From Hygrophila difformis (Eukaryota > Streptophyta > Magnoliopsida > Lamiales > Acanthaceae), in contig JAOANR010000014.1 of the NCBI GenBank assembly GCA_030278955.1, forward strand, positions 17,858,068 to 17,922,067: 64,000 bases of DNA, written 5' to 3'. Shown here one piece after another: positions 45,790 to 55,800 of this stretch. Numbering within the stretch: the stretch's first letter is position 1; each line of letters opens with the position of its first letter. Position numbers and translations under genes: made by a program. The notes beneath the pieces are model-generated. The model ran no database searches and was not told the origin of the DNA. It was given only the letters and a program-made list of their open reading frames with translations.

Positions 45790-46435
45790 GAATGGAAGAA
45801 ATTGTAGTATAAGACAAAGATGACGCAGTAGAATGGCTAGAGAGGTATGTAGGAGGCAAGACCCCCGGCCACCACGCCAATGTAGTAGTCTATGTGGCAG
45901 TATCTCATGTTGGAGCATACAGTACTACTTTTAAGACCGCATACCATACCATACCGGCAACATTAACACCAGGTAGCACAACACAAGCAGGAGGCATAAT
46001 GATTATTAGGACTTTAGTGGTAGTAGGAATATAAAAATTACTACTACCTTGAAAGAAAAAAGAAAGATAAAGAAAGAAGAGGGGGTGGGACTGGGGGTGG
46101 CATTTGTTCAGCATGATTCATTTTGTAGTAAGTAATAATTTACTACTCCATGATGGGGCATGATTAATAAGGAGGAATATGATTATGCGGGTGGTGCCCG
46201 TATTTTCAGCCAAGGAAGAATTTGAATTGGAAAGCTAGCTAGCTTGAGTTTAAAGTTTTCGGTCACATGAAATCAAATAGTACTACTTCCTTCCTATGAA
46301 GAGATTAGTACAAGTAGTGAGTAGTGAGTCCTCCTCTCCTACACTCGTGGCTGGCTGCTACTAGTAAAAGACAAAAAAGATTTAAGTAAAGATGGGGCCA
46401 TGGGCATGGGGGGATAGAAATTTGAATGGCCGGAG

Positions 46436-46470
46436 GTAGGCAAGAGGCAAGAGGCAAGAGGCAAGAGGCA
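46436..46470. repeat. CAAGAGG minisatellite
   Basis: Four to five tandem copies of GCAAGAG lie in the kinase upstream region. Confidence 0.9.
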
Positions 46471-47178
46471 CATGGCATTCGGCATTGGGCAAACCAAACT
46501 AAGCATGAGACATGATCTGGGGTTACGCTACAAATACAAATAATAATAATAATGTCCACCACATTGGACATCGTACAATACTCTACTAGTATAGTATAGT
46601 GCAAAGACGACGATGCAGAAGAGCAGAAAGCGTGTATGGCAGACAGTGGCCACGCCCACTAGGATACTACTACGACTACTATTACAGACAGTATATTAGC
46701 CAGGAAAATCTTTGTAAAGACTAAATCCAAACCCCTTGTGTTTGTCATTATCGAACACCCCAACAGCCCAACTGATGATGCCCAAATCCAAGTCTTCCAA
46801 CTCCAACTCACTGTGCTCACTGTCTCACTGCTTCCCCAACCAAACCCATTTTCCTTTAAAATGGGAAGAACAATAGTACAACTGAATAGGGGATGAATAC
46901 AAATCAGTAAATCACCATTGAGGTTTCACCAACCCCTTTAATTACTTTTCTCTTGATAAAGATGGATGCTTTTTGGTTTATGAAAAAGATATATGTTTAT
47001 CTGCAATAATATAATGAAAGCTAATATAACCAATAAAATTATGTACTGAGGTAATATTACTACTAGTGCTAGTATTTTAAGTATTTATAATAAGATTCCC
47101 CTTCCAAGATGCTGAGGGATGTATAATTGCATCTAAAGCAATACACAGTTCTCAAACTCTCTCTCTCATAGTCAAAAC

Positions 47179-47454
47179 TGTCAAAGCTAGAGGTCGACTT
47201 GCTGCTACAAACTCTCCATTGCAGCTCAATACCAACACTGGATGAAGATCAGTTCAGACTATTGGGCTTTGTTATGTTATTGGGCCTATTTTGTGCTTTG
47301 GGCCATATTATGTTTTAGTCCAGTCCATTAATATATGTAGTAGTCGTGCTTCTTCTTCTGCGCTTTCTTCTGTATATAAAACATTGTAACTACCTTCTTT
47401 GATTCAATGAGAAACAGTTGAGCGCAAAACCTTTGTTCAATATGGTTTTCCACA
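47179..47454 (+). repeat. 5' LTR of the young copia element
   Basis: 276 bp with a TATA box at TGTATATAAAA (47371-47381). GGGCC-rich sequence lies upstream and TTGATTCAATGAGAAACAG downstream. Confidence 0.96.
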
Positions 47455-47466
47455 TGGTATCAGAGC
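47455..47466 (+). promoter_or_regulatory. Primer-binding site
   Basis: TGGTATCAGAGC directly follows the 5' LTR. It is complementary to the 3' end of initiator methionine tRNA, the usual copia primer. Confidence 0.93.
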
Positions 47467-47564
47467 TCTGATCCAAAAATTCGCTTCGATTTTTGATTTT
47501 TCGCTCCTTGCTCTAGCTCGATTCTTCAATTTTTCAACTTCGAATTTGTTTCTGTGGCTGAATC

Positions 47565-48465
47565 ATGGCAAATGAGAAGGATACTGAAAAGGTTACTGAA
47601 GAAATTCCAACTCAAATTTGCGAGGAACTTGTTCTTACTTCGGCCGATCAACCTCATCTTCTACTCACCTCGTCTCTGCTGGATGGAAAGAATTGGATCG
47701 CTTGGCGTGCAGATGTTGAAAGTGCTTTGTACATCAAAGCTAAGGACGGCTTTATACTTGGTACCTTTCCTGCTCCTTCCTCTACTGATCCTAATTACAA
47801 ATTATGGAAGAGAGTTGATTCGTTAATCTTGAGATGGATGCGAAATTCTATTTCACCTGATATTGCTAGGCAGTTTGTTCATACTACTTCTTCGTTTGCT
47901 TTATGGAATGAACTGAAAAATTGTTTTGGAAGAGTTAGTGGTCCGCAAACTCTGAATTTAAAAAGGAAGATTGTAAATCTTACTCAGGAAGATCGTTCTG
48001 TCACTGCTTATTACAGTGAATTGAAAACTCTATGGAATGATTATAGATCTGTTAAACCTATTACTGCTGATAATCCTAAAAATCTCAAATCCAAGATGAA
48101 AGATGACGATGAGGATCTTCTGATACAGTTTCTAATGGGTTTAAATGAGAGTTATTCTCAAACTTGTAATCAATTGTGAGTCTCAAAATGGTTTAATTGG
48201 ATCTACTGGAGTTAATAGTGCATCTCAGTTTGCTCTTGGTGTTAGTGAAAAGTATGAAAAAGGTTGGAATAGTGGTGACAAACAGAACTCTGAAAGGAAA
48301 GGAGGAGTTGTTTGCACTTATTGCAAAAAGTCAGGTCACACAAAGGATAGATGCTACCAATTGGCTAATAAGTCAGCCTACTGTGATCACTGTAAGAAGA
48401 CAGGTCACAGCAAGGCAAATTGCTTCATGATCTCAGGAGTTATCCTGATTGGTACAAAGCATTAG
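47565..48465 (+). pseudogene. copia gag with two compensating frame changes
   Basis: Translation from 47565 gives a gag N-terminal domain (LLDGKNWIAWRADVESAL; LWKRVDSLILRWM) that stops at 48177-48179. A second frame, open from about 48145 to 48465, carries two CCHC knuckles, CTYCKKSGHTKDRCYQL and CDHCKKTGHSKANCF. From about 48420 the original frame returns as the pol ORF. The outer frames agree and the middle one is shifted, so two small indels of opposite sign are the likely cause. The first also seems to remove part of gag after NESYSQTCNQL. Confidence 0.85.
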
Positions 48466-51400
48466 GAGACAAAAGAAAAGTAAAAGGCATAGCTGGAGTT
48501 GTTGCTTCAGTCACTGTCTCAGATGGTTCTGGTGTGTCTTCTGAGTCTGCTGAAAGTCGCTTATCCAAGATTGAAGAAATGATAAAAGAGCTCACTAAGT
48601 CACATCTCAGCTCAAACATGAACACTCCATTGGATTTTGCTGGAGGCTGCTGTGACTTAGCAGGTAGTTCATCCACTTTTAGTACTCTCAATGGTCTCTG
48701 GCTCTTGGATTCAGGGGCCAGCTGTAATCTCTGTGCTAATCTTTCTCTCTTGCTTGATCCTCAGCCTTTCACTTTTAAACACTCTATTTTCCTGCCAGAC
48801 GGCTCTACTAAAACCCCTTCTCATGTTGGTTCAGTGAGACTTCCTAATAATCTCATTGTTCCACATGTTTATTTTGTTCATGGGGTTGTCATGAATCTGC
48901 TCTCTATTAGCCAAATGACTAAAGATTTAAAATGCATTGCCATTTTTGATGAATCCACTTGCCTTTTGCAGGACCCGAGGTCTAGGAGAATTCTACTAAA
49001 AGGATCTTTACTGAATAAGCTTTACACTCTTCATTGTAATAAAACTCCTTGTTTTCCTTCTGCTGTTCTTGGTATTGTTTCCAATTCTGTTGATTACTTG
49101 GATTGGCACAATAGACTTGGCCATCCATCTTCCATTGTAATGACTAAGTTGGGATTACATTTTGATACTAAGCCTACACTGCCTTGTGATATATGTCATG
49201 AATCAAAAATGCATAGACTTCCTTTTCAAACCAGTTCCTCTCATGCTGCAAATTGTTTTGACCTAATTCATTGTGATTTATGGGGACCATTCTCTACTGA
49301 AGATAGGTCTGGTTACAAATACTTTCTCACAATTGTTGATGATCATTCTAGAGCCACATGGATTCTTTTAATGCAGCATAAATCTACCACTTTCTCTCTT
49401 TTATCCAAATTTCTCTCCTATATTAAAACACAGTATCATGGGGTTGTAAAAATCATAAGGACTGACAATGGAACAGAATTTTGCAACAAACAATGTTCTG
49501 AACTTTTTGCTTCATTGGGAATGATTCATCAAACTTCCTGCATCTACACACCCCAACAAAATGGAAGAGTGGAAAGGAAGCACAGGCACCTTGTACAGGT
49601 TGCAAGAAGTATGTTGTTGGCTTCTCATGTTCCAAAGACCTACTGGGGCGATGCTCTACTCACTGCTACTTCTTTAATCAACAAACTTCCTACAGCAGTT
49701 TTACAGTGGAGGTCTCCATGTGAAGTCCTACTTGGTTCCAAGCCATCCTTGACAGACATTCACACCTTTGGCTGCCTCAGCTTTGTAAAAATTCCTTGTC
49801 CATTAGGCAAACTTGATGCCAGAGGTCAAAAAGGTGTTTACCTTGGTCCTGCAGCTGACAAGAAAGGTTATAAAATTCTCATACTTGCATCTAAGAAAGT
49901 GGTGATATCCAGGGATGTGACATTCTATGACAAGATTTTTCCATTCAAAGATTATACACCCCATGATACTGGTGGTCCTACTGTACAAACTCTTACCCCT
50001 ACTCTTTCCTCTCCTACAAACCTTTACCAACTCAGTGATTTGCCCACTGCAAATCATAGTGCCACATCCTCTACTGAAGTCTCTCATGGACCTCAGCTTT
50101 CTGAGCACTCTCCTCTGGTCCCTCAAGGATCAGTGAGCAACACTTTTGACATTACCTCTTCTACCTCTCCCACTGAGAGGTCTGAATCTCACTCCTCTGT
50201 TGAGTTGACTCTGAGCAACTCTCCCTCCGGTTCATCATCTTCAATGGTGAGTCCCTCTTTCAACTCTTTAAGCACAGAGGTTACTCCTCAACCTGCACCA
50301 ATTACCAGACCAAAGAGAGTAACTAGAAGACCTGAGAGATATAATGATTATGTGTGTTCATCTCTCACTGATCCTGAGTTTGTTCCAACCTGTTTTAGTC
50401 AGGCTAATGGTATTCCTCATTGGGATACTGCTATTAAGGCTGAACTTGATGCCTTAGCTAAAAATGATACATGGGATCTGGTTTCCTTACCAGCTGGAAA
50501 GAGACCTATAGGGTGTAAATGGGTTTTCAGGGTAAAGCATAATCCGGATGGATCAATTAACAAACATAAGGCTCGTCTTGTAGCTAAAGGGTTTCATCAA
50601 AGATATGGCAAAGACTTTCATGAATCATTTGCTCCTGTTGCTAAGACAGTCAGTGTCAGAATCCTTATTGCATTGGCTGCCTCAAATCAGTGGTTCATCT
50701 CTCAAATGGATATCAATAATGCCTTCTTACATGGCAAACTAGATGAAGAAATATACATGTCCTGTCCTCCAGGCCTTTCTTCCTCTTCTGGTCAGGTTTG
50801 CAGACTGAAGAAGTCCCTATATGGACTCAAACAGGCACCAAGGCAATGGTACATGGCCTTGAAGGATTTCCTACTTATCTCTGATTTCAAGATCTCCTAT
50901 TGTGATCCTTGTGTTTTCTTCAAGTTCACTAACTCTGGAATGGTTCTACTTGTAGTTTATGTTGATGATATCTTAGTTACAGGTGATGACCAGTCTGAGA
51001 TTACTTCTCTCAAGGCTGCTCTCCATCAACAATTTACAATCAAAGACTTGGGAGATGCTTCATATTTTCTTGGCCTCGAAATTGTCAGGTCTTCTACTGG
51101 CTTTTCTGTGACTCAACACAAGTATACATTGGATCTTCTCTCAGAGGTTGATTTTCCCGTAGCACCAAGAGTTCATGTTCCTTGTCCCCCTCATCAACAG
51201 TTTGATAATGAAGGACCTTTGTTTGATAATCCTTCTTTGTTTCGAAAGATGGTTGGTAAACTTCTCTACCTTGGATTTTCTCGGCCTGATCTGTGCTTCA
51301 GTGTTCAACAACTTAGCCAACACATGCAATCACCTACTGTCAAGCACTGGAGTGGAGTCATCCAAATTCTTCAGTATCTCAGCAACACCCTTCATCTTGG

Positions 51401-51980
51401 GCTTTACTATCCTTTTGGCCTATCTCTTGATCTCAAAGGTTATTGTGATTCTGATTGGGGCAATTGCCCTACCTCTAGACGATCTTTATCTGGATATTGT
51501 GTCTTTCTTGGTGGTAGTCTCATATCATGGAAAACAAAGAAGCAGGAGGTTGTTTCCAAAAGCACAACTGAGGCCGAATACAGGAGTCTTGGCTTGGCAG
51601 CATCCGAGCTTCTTTGGGTTGGATCTCTTTTCAAAGAACTACATCTTCCTCTCCCTACTCCCTATCCATTGTTCTGTGATAACATGTATGCCATTCAGTT
51701 GGTTAAGAATGCCATCCATCATGAACGTTCCAAGCATTTGGATGTGGGCTGTCACTTTGTTCGAGACTATTTTCATCAACATCTCATCGATCCTAGTTTT
51801 GTTCCTACTACTCTTCAACTTGCAGATGTTTTCACCAAGGGTTTGGCTCCGAAGGTCTTTCAAGGATTTTGCTCCAAGCTGAACCTTTGGAAGGTTCCAG
51901 CTTGCGGGGGGGATGTCAAAGCTAGAGGTCGACTTGCTGCTGCAAACTCTCCATTGCAGCTCAATACCAACACTGGATGA
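48420..51980 (+). CDS. copia pol polyprotein, open (PR-INT-RT-RH)
   Basis: This open frame of 1186 codons holds protease (LLDSGASCNLC), pre-integrase (WHNRLGHPSS), and integrase with CDICHESK, HCDLWGPF, RTDNGTEFC and PQQNGRVERKH supplying the zinc and DDE residues. RT follows with SLYGLKQAPRQWYM and the catalytic YVDDILVTGDD, then RNase H with CDSDWGNC and KSTTEAEYRSL. The upstream start is not a true initiator: the polyprotein would normally read in from gag. The frame runs 66 bp into the 3' LTR before stopping. Enzymes look complete, so lack of a gag-pol fusion is the main defect. Clade not tested. Confidence 0.93.
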   Translation: MLHDLRSYPDWYKALGDKRKVKGIAGVVASVTVSDGSGVSSESAESRLSKIEEMIKELTKSHLSSNMNTPLDFAGGCCDLAGSSSTFSTLNGLWLLDSGASCNLCANLSLLLDPQPFTFKHSIFLPDGSTKTPSHVGSVRLPNNLIVPHVYFVHGVVMNLLSISQMTKDLKCIAIFDESTCLLQDPRSRRILLKGSLLNKLYTLHCNKTPCFPSAVLGIVSNSVDYLDWHNRLGHPSSIVMTKLGLHFDTKPTLPCDICHESKMHRLPFQTSSSHAANCFDLIHCDLWGPFSTEDRSGYKYFLTIVDDHSRATWILLMQHKSTTFSLLSKFLSYIKTQYHGVVKIIRTDNGTEFCNKQCSELFASLGMIHQTSCIYTPQQNGRVERKHRHLVQVARSMLLASHVPKTYWGDALLTATSLINKLPTAVLQWRSPCEVLLGSKPSLTDIHTFGCLSFVKIPCPLGKLDARGQKGVYLGPAADKKGYKILILASKKVVISRDVTFYDKIFPFKDYTPHDTGGPTVQTLTPTLSSPTNLYQLSDLPTANHSATSSTEVSHGPQLSEHSPLVPQGSVSNTFDITSSTSPTERSESHSSVELTLSNSPSGSSSSMVSPSFNSLSTEVTPQPAPITRPKRVTRRPERYNDYVCSSLTDPEFVPTCFSQANGIPHWDTAIKAELDALAKNDTWDLVSLPAGKRPIGCKWVFRVKHNPDGSINKHKARLVAKGFHQRYGKDFHESFAPVAKTVSVRILIALAASNQWFISQMDINNAFLHGKLDEEIYMSCPPGLSSSSGQVCRLKKSLYGLKQAPRQWYMALKDFLLISDFKISYCDPCVFFKFTNSGMVLLVVYVDDILVTGDDQSEITSLKAALHQQFTIKDLGDASYFLGLEIVRSSTGFSVTQHKYTLDLLSEVDFPVAPRVHVPCPPHQQFDNEGPLFDNPSLFRKMVGKLLYLGFSRPDLCFSVQQLSQHMQSPTVKHWSGVIQILQYLSNTLHLGLYYPFGLSLDLKGYCDSDWGNCPTSRRSLSGYCVFLGGSLISWKTKKQEVVSKSTTEAEYRSLGLAASELLWVGSLFKELHLPLPTPYPLFCDNMYAIQLVKNAIHHERSKHLDVGCHFVRDYFHQHLIDPSFVPTTLQLADVFTKGLAPKVFQGFCSKLNLWKVPACGGDVKARGRLAAANSPLQLNTNTG

Positions 51981-52189
51981 AGATCAGTTCAGACTATTGG
52001 GCTTTGTTATGTTATTGGGCCTATTTTGTGCTTTGAGCCATATTATGTTTTAGTCCAGTCCATTAATATATGTAGTAGTCGTGCTTCTTCTTCTGCGCTT
52101 TCTTCTGTATATAAAACATTGTAACTACCTTCTTTGATTCAATGAGAAACAGTTGAGCGCAAAACCTTTGTTCAATATGGTTTTCCACA
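51914..52189 (+). repeat. 3' LTR of the young copia element
   Basis: 276 bp, two substitutions from the 5' LTR. It contains the end of the pol frame and the same TATA box. Confidence 0.96.
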
Positions 52190-52572
52190 AAAACTCGTTT
52201 TCTTTTCCTTTCTTAACAATTCATCTTGCATCCAATACCAAAAAAAAAGAAAAGGTAGAACTGTACTACTACTATACAAAAGATTCGAGATTAGTAGTAG
52301 TACATAGTAGGAGATCTCAGTGATTTTAAATTTGGGGATGCTCCATGTATGTATGTGTCTGGAACCATGGGAAATTCTTGGCTGCTTCTGATTCTCGCAT
52401 TTTGACTTTAACAGACATGAGATCGATAATAGTGCCATTACCATTAATTATAACTGTATTTTACTCTTTTTTTTTCTCAAAATAAGTACTCCATATCTAT
52501 AACCAAGATTTGCATTAATTAACTCTCATTCTGATTCTCGCATTCTCGCATATCTTTTTCTCTAAAAATATA

Positions 52573-52688
52573 CTCACTCCATCCCTTCTTAGTTATCTCT
52601 TTGAGCTCAATTTCAATAACCAATATTTGCATTAATCAATAAGTGAGATTAAATATAAAAGGAAAGAAAACGTACAGAAAGGAGGAAG
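52573..52688. mobile_element. Degenerate Stowaway-like MITE
   Basis: TACTCACTCCATCCCTTC at the left and GAAAGGAGGAAGTA at the right are inverted, TA-flanked ends of Stowaway type. The inner part contains ACCAATATTTGCATTAAT, repeated at 58712. Confidence 0.55.
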
Positions 52689-52887
52689 TACAACGAAATT
52701 CATAATGGAGAAAGAAAATGGCCCGTGACCAAGGCCGAAAAGGTAGGCGGGCAAGTGCCCAAATATCTCCCCGCCGGCCTCGTTAAAACCCCTTCATGGT
52801 AAAACCCGAATGGGAAAAACCCATGAAGGGGAAAAAGAGTACCAAAGCAGAAAAGGAGAAAAAAACTACCGCACACGATCACATAAC

Positions 52888-55800
52888 CTAGTGAAAACGA
52901 TAGTACTCGGAGTGCATATCATTAAACTGATGTTTATGCAGACTCGGAGGAGCAGTGGTGTACCACGTGAAGTCCCCGCCGATAGAAGAAAGAGTGTCAG
53001 CTGCGGTATTGCCCTCCCGAAATATATGGGAAATGCGAAAGTTAATATGCTCGACAAGATCCACGGCCATCTGCCAGCGTCCACGAAGACGCCAGGGAAC
53101 ATCAGGGGTGGGATGAGTGAGAGCATGCAATACATAGGTGGAATCGGTCTCCAGCCAAAGGTTGGACCAGCCATGGGAGTGTGCCATCTCAATGCCCAAG
53201 CACGCGGAGATGAGCTCCGCTTCAAAAGCGTAGCCAAGGCCGAAGCCGCCCGTGAAGCATCCCTTTACAAAGCCTCTGGAATTGCGAAAGATACCACCAC
53301 CTGAGATCACGCCAGGGGAGCCCGAGGCATGGCCATCTACGTTGCATTTGATCCAGCCCGGAAGAGGTGCTCTCCAGCGTACACGAGTAATTTTCGGAGC
53401 TTTCCCCACTGAAACGCGAAGTCCAAAAAATTTAATGATTTTAAGGTCATCCAGGGAGTTGTGCATACTGCCCAATTGTAGATGATCCGCTTCTTTCATC
53501 ATCGCCATAACCGTCGCCATGAGTTTGGACGTCCGAATGGTACGTGCACATCCCGAAGAGGAATCATCAGCATGGAGAATCGTATTGCGAGTAGTCCAAA
53601 TAAGCCATGTGTAAGAGACGACGAACAGCCGCCATAGAGAATGGACCTGTTTACTGGCCGAAATAGTCATGCATTGTAATAAAAATCCCATGAAGCAATC
53701 CTGTACCTGAAGCCGATTATGATATCCAAAGGCTTGAATAAAGTGGAGCAGGACTTTGGAAGACACCTCGCATTTAAGGAACAAGTGATCGATAGTTTCT
53801 TCAGAGGCGCGACACAAGCAGCAAATCGAAGGACCAAAAATACCATTGGATCGAAGGACGTCCCAAGTGAGGATGACACCCCTTATAATTTTCCATAGTA
53901 TAATTGAGCGACGACGGGGAATGAAAGTATCCCAAATCCACGAACCCCAGGAAGTCCCTGGAAAGGCAGGTCGCAAATGTCTGTACGCAATCTTGGAGGA
54001 AATCTTGCCATGAGATGTTTTAGTCCAGACCCTGTGATCAACCGAGCTAGTAGAAATACGGACATTCAGAATAGATTGAATAAGACCTGGGAAATTGCTA
54101 ACAAAGTTAGCCGTGAAGTGCCATTCGCCATTGATGAAATAGTCGCTAATAGGTTGAACAAAAAATTCCCTTAGGGCCGCAGGGATCTCCAGGACGTCCG
54201 CAATAATGCAACCCGCCCAATTATCTAGCCAAAATCGCACATTGGATCGGAAGCCAACAATCCAAGCCGCATCCTCCATAAGGCGGTTTGTATGTCCCAG
54301 GCAGGGAGAGCGAATGGAAGATGATAAGTAAGTTGTCCGGGGAATGCTATTGATAAACCATCTGTCTTTCAGAAAACCAAGCGAAGGATGCCCCTGAAGA
54401 ATATCCCAAGCAAGTTTCATAATATAAGCTTCATTCGCCGAACGAATAGAACGGATGCCAAGACCCCCTTCTGAAGTAGGACAACAAATGCGTTTCCATC
54501 CTACAGTGAAATGGTGGGTTTTAGAAATATCACCAGACCAAATAAAATTCCGGCAGGCTGTTTCTATTCGCTTGATTTGTGGACGAGGCCATCTGTAAAC
54601 CATCATCGAATGTACCGTGGAAGCAATAATCACATGATTCACCAAGCAAATGCGACCTGCCATGGATAGGGTGGTGCCCTTCCAGCGGCCGAACTTCTGA
54701 AGAATCAAGTCAGTATACTCCCGAAAGAACTGACTTTTAGACGAACCAATGAAGATCGGGCAACCAAGATATTTGAACGGAAAAGAACCAGCAGGGATAC
54801 CATAATCCGCCAGCACACGCCGCTTGAGAGTGCTATCAACAAACTTCCCGAAATAAATTCTAGATTTGGCAGGGCTATGAACTTGACCAGAGACTGCAGC
54901 ATATTTATCAAGCACGTCATGAATGGAGCGAATGGAGCGATTGTCTCCTTTGCAGAAGAGGACAATGTCATCCGCATAAAAGAGATAGGGTGGAAGTCGA
55001 CAAGATCTGCTAGCAAGAGCAAGCTGGATGTTACCATTTGAAACGCAGCGATTAATCCAAAGGGCAGGCACTTCCTCCGCCAAACAAAATAGAAGAGGAG
55101 ACAAGGGGTCTCCTTGGCGGACACCACGACCACAAGAAAAGAAACCCCGAGGTGAACCATTGATCAGCACCGAGACTTTAGCAGACGAAAGGATAGATTG
55201 AATCATAGCGCAGAAATGAGGACTGAAGCCCATGCGACTAACCACCGCCAAAAGAAAATCCCAGCGCACAGTGTCAAAAGCTTTCGCAATATCTATTTTG
55301 AGGGCAATACCTCCCTTTTTGGAGCGACTAAGGCAATTGAAGCATTCAGATGCTATAGCAATGCAATGATGAATATTACGACCCGGGATAAACCCAAATT
55401 GGAATGGACTGAGATATTTACCCAGGAGGGGCCCAAGCCGATCAGAAATAATACGAGTAGTAATCTTAAAGAAGAAGTTGCAGAGGTTGATCGGCCTGAA
55501 GTCTTCAATCCTGACCGCACCATCTTTTTTGGGAAGGAGAACAATGAAGTTGTTGTTGATCCCCACGGGCATATGGACCTGAGCGAAAAAATATTGGACT
55601 GCCTTGCAAAGGTCTGGATGTATGAACGACCAACATTTATGATAGAATATGCCCCCGAAGCCATCCGGACCGGGCGAGCTGTCTGGCGAGAGAGACAACA
55701 CCGCACTGTGCACCTCCTCCGCATCTGGCAGGCGTGTGAGCATCAGGTTTTCTTCAGGCGAGATCACCGGAGCAATGAAGTCTAAACCAGAGAAGTCTGG

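Larger units (their letters stand above)
44756..47178 (-). promoter_or_regulatory. Upstream region of the receptor-kinase gene
   Basis: About 2.4 kb of non-coding sequence upstream of the minus-strand kinase start. It holds a TA repeat (45752-45789), a CAAGAGG minisatellite (46436-46470) and many short TAGTACTACT-type runs. The part from about 46965 onward is one arm of a duplication whose second copy starts near 61027. No other gene was seen. Confidence 0.5.
47179..52189 (+). mobile_element. Young complete Ty1/copia retrotransposon (5.0 kb)
   Basis: Two 276-bp LTRs (47179-47454 and 51914-52189) start TGTCAAAGC and end TTTTCCACA. The target duplication is AAAAC (47174-47178, 52190-52194). 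A primer-binding site TGGTATCAGAGC follows the 5' LTR and a purine run ending GGGGGGA precedes the 3' LTR. I count only two differences between the LTRs (47207 A versus 51942 G; 47301 G versus 52036 A), so insertion is recent. The pol frame is open but gag has two compensating frame changes. Confidence 0.97.

Noticed and set aside
45905..46604. Small minus-strand frames between kinase gene and copia element
   Set aside because: Short, no homology, and in simple-sequence-rich upstream DNA.
51175..51882. 235-codon frame overlapping pol
   Set aside because: Shifted frame inside the copia RNase H region, with no independent support.
55198..55785. 195-codon plus-strand frame
   Set aside because: It is antisense to the LINE reverse transcriptase coding region; codon pattern follows the minus-strand gene.
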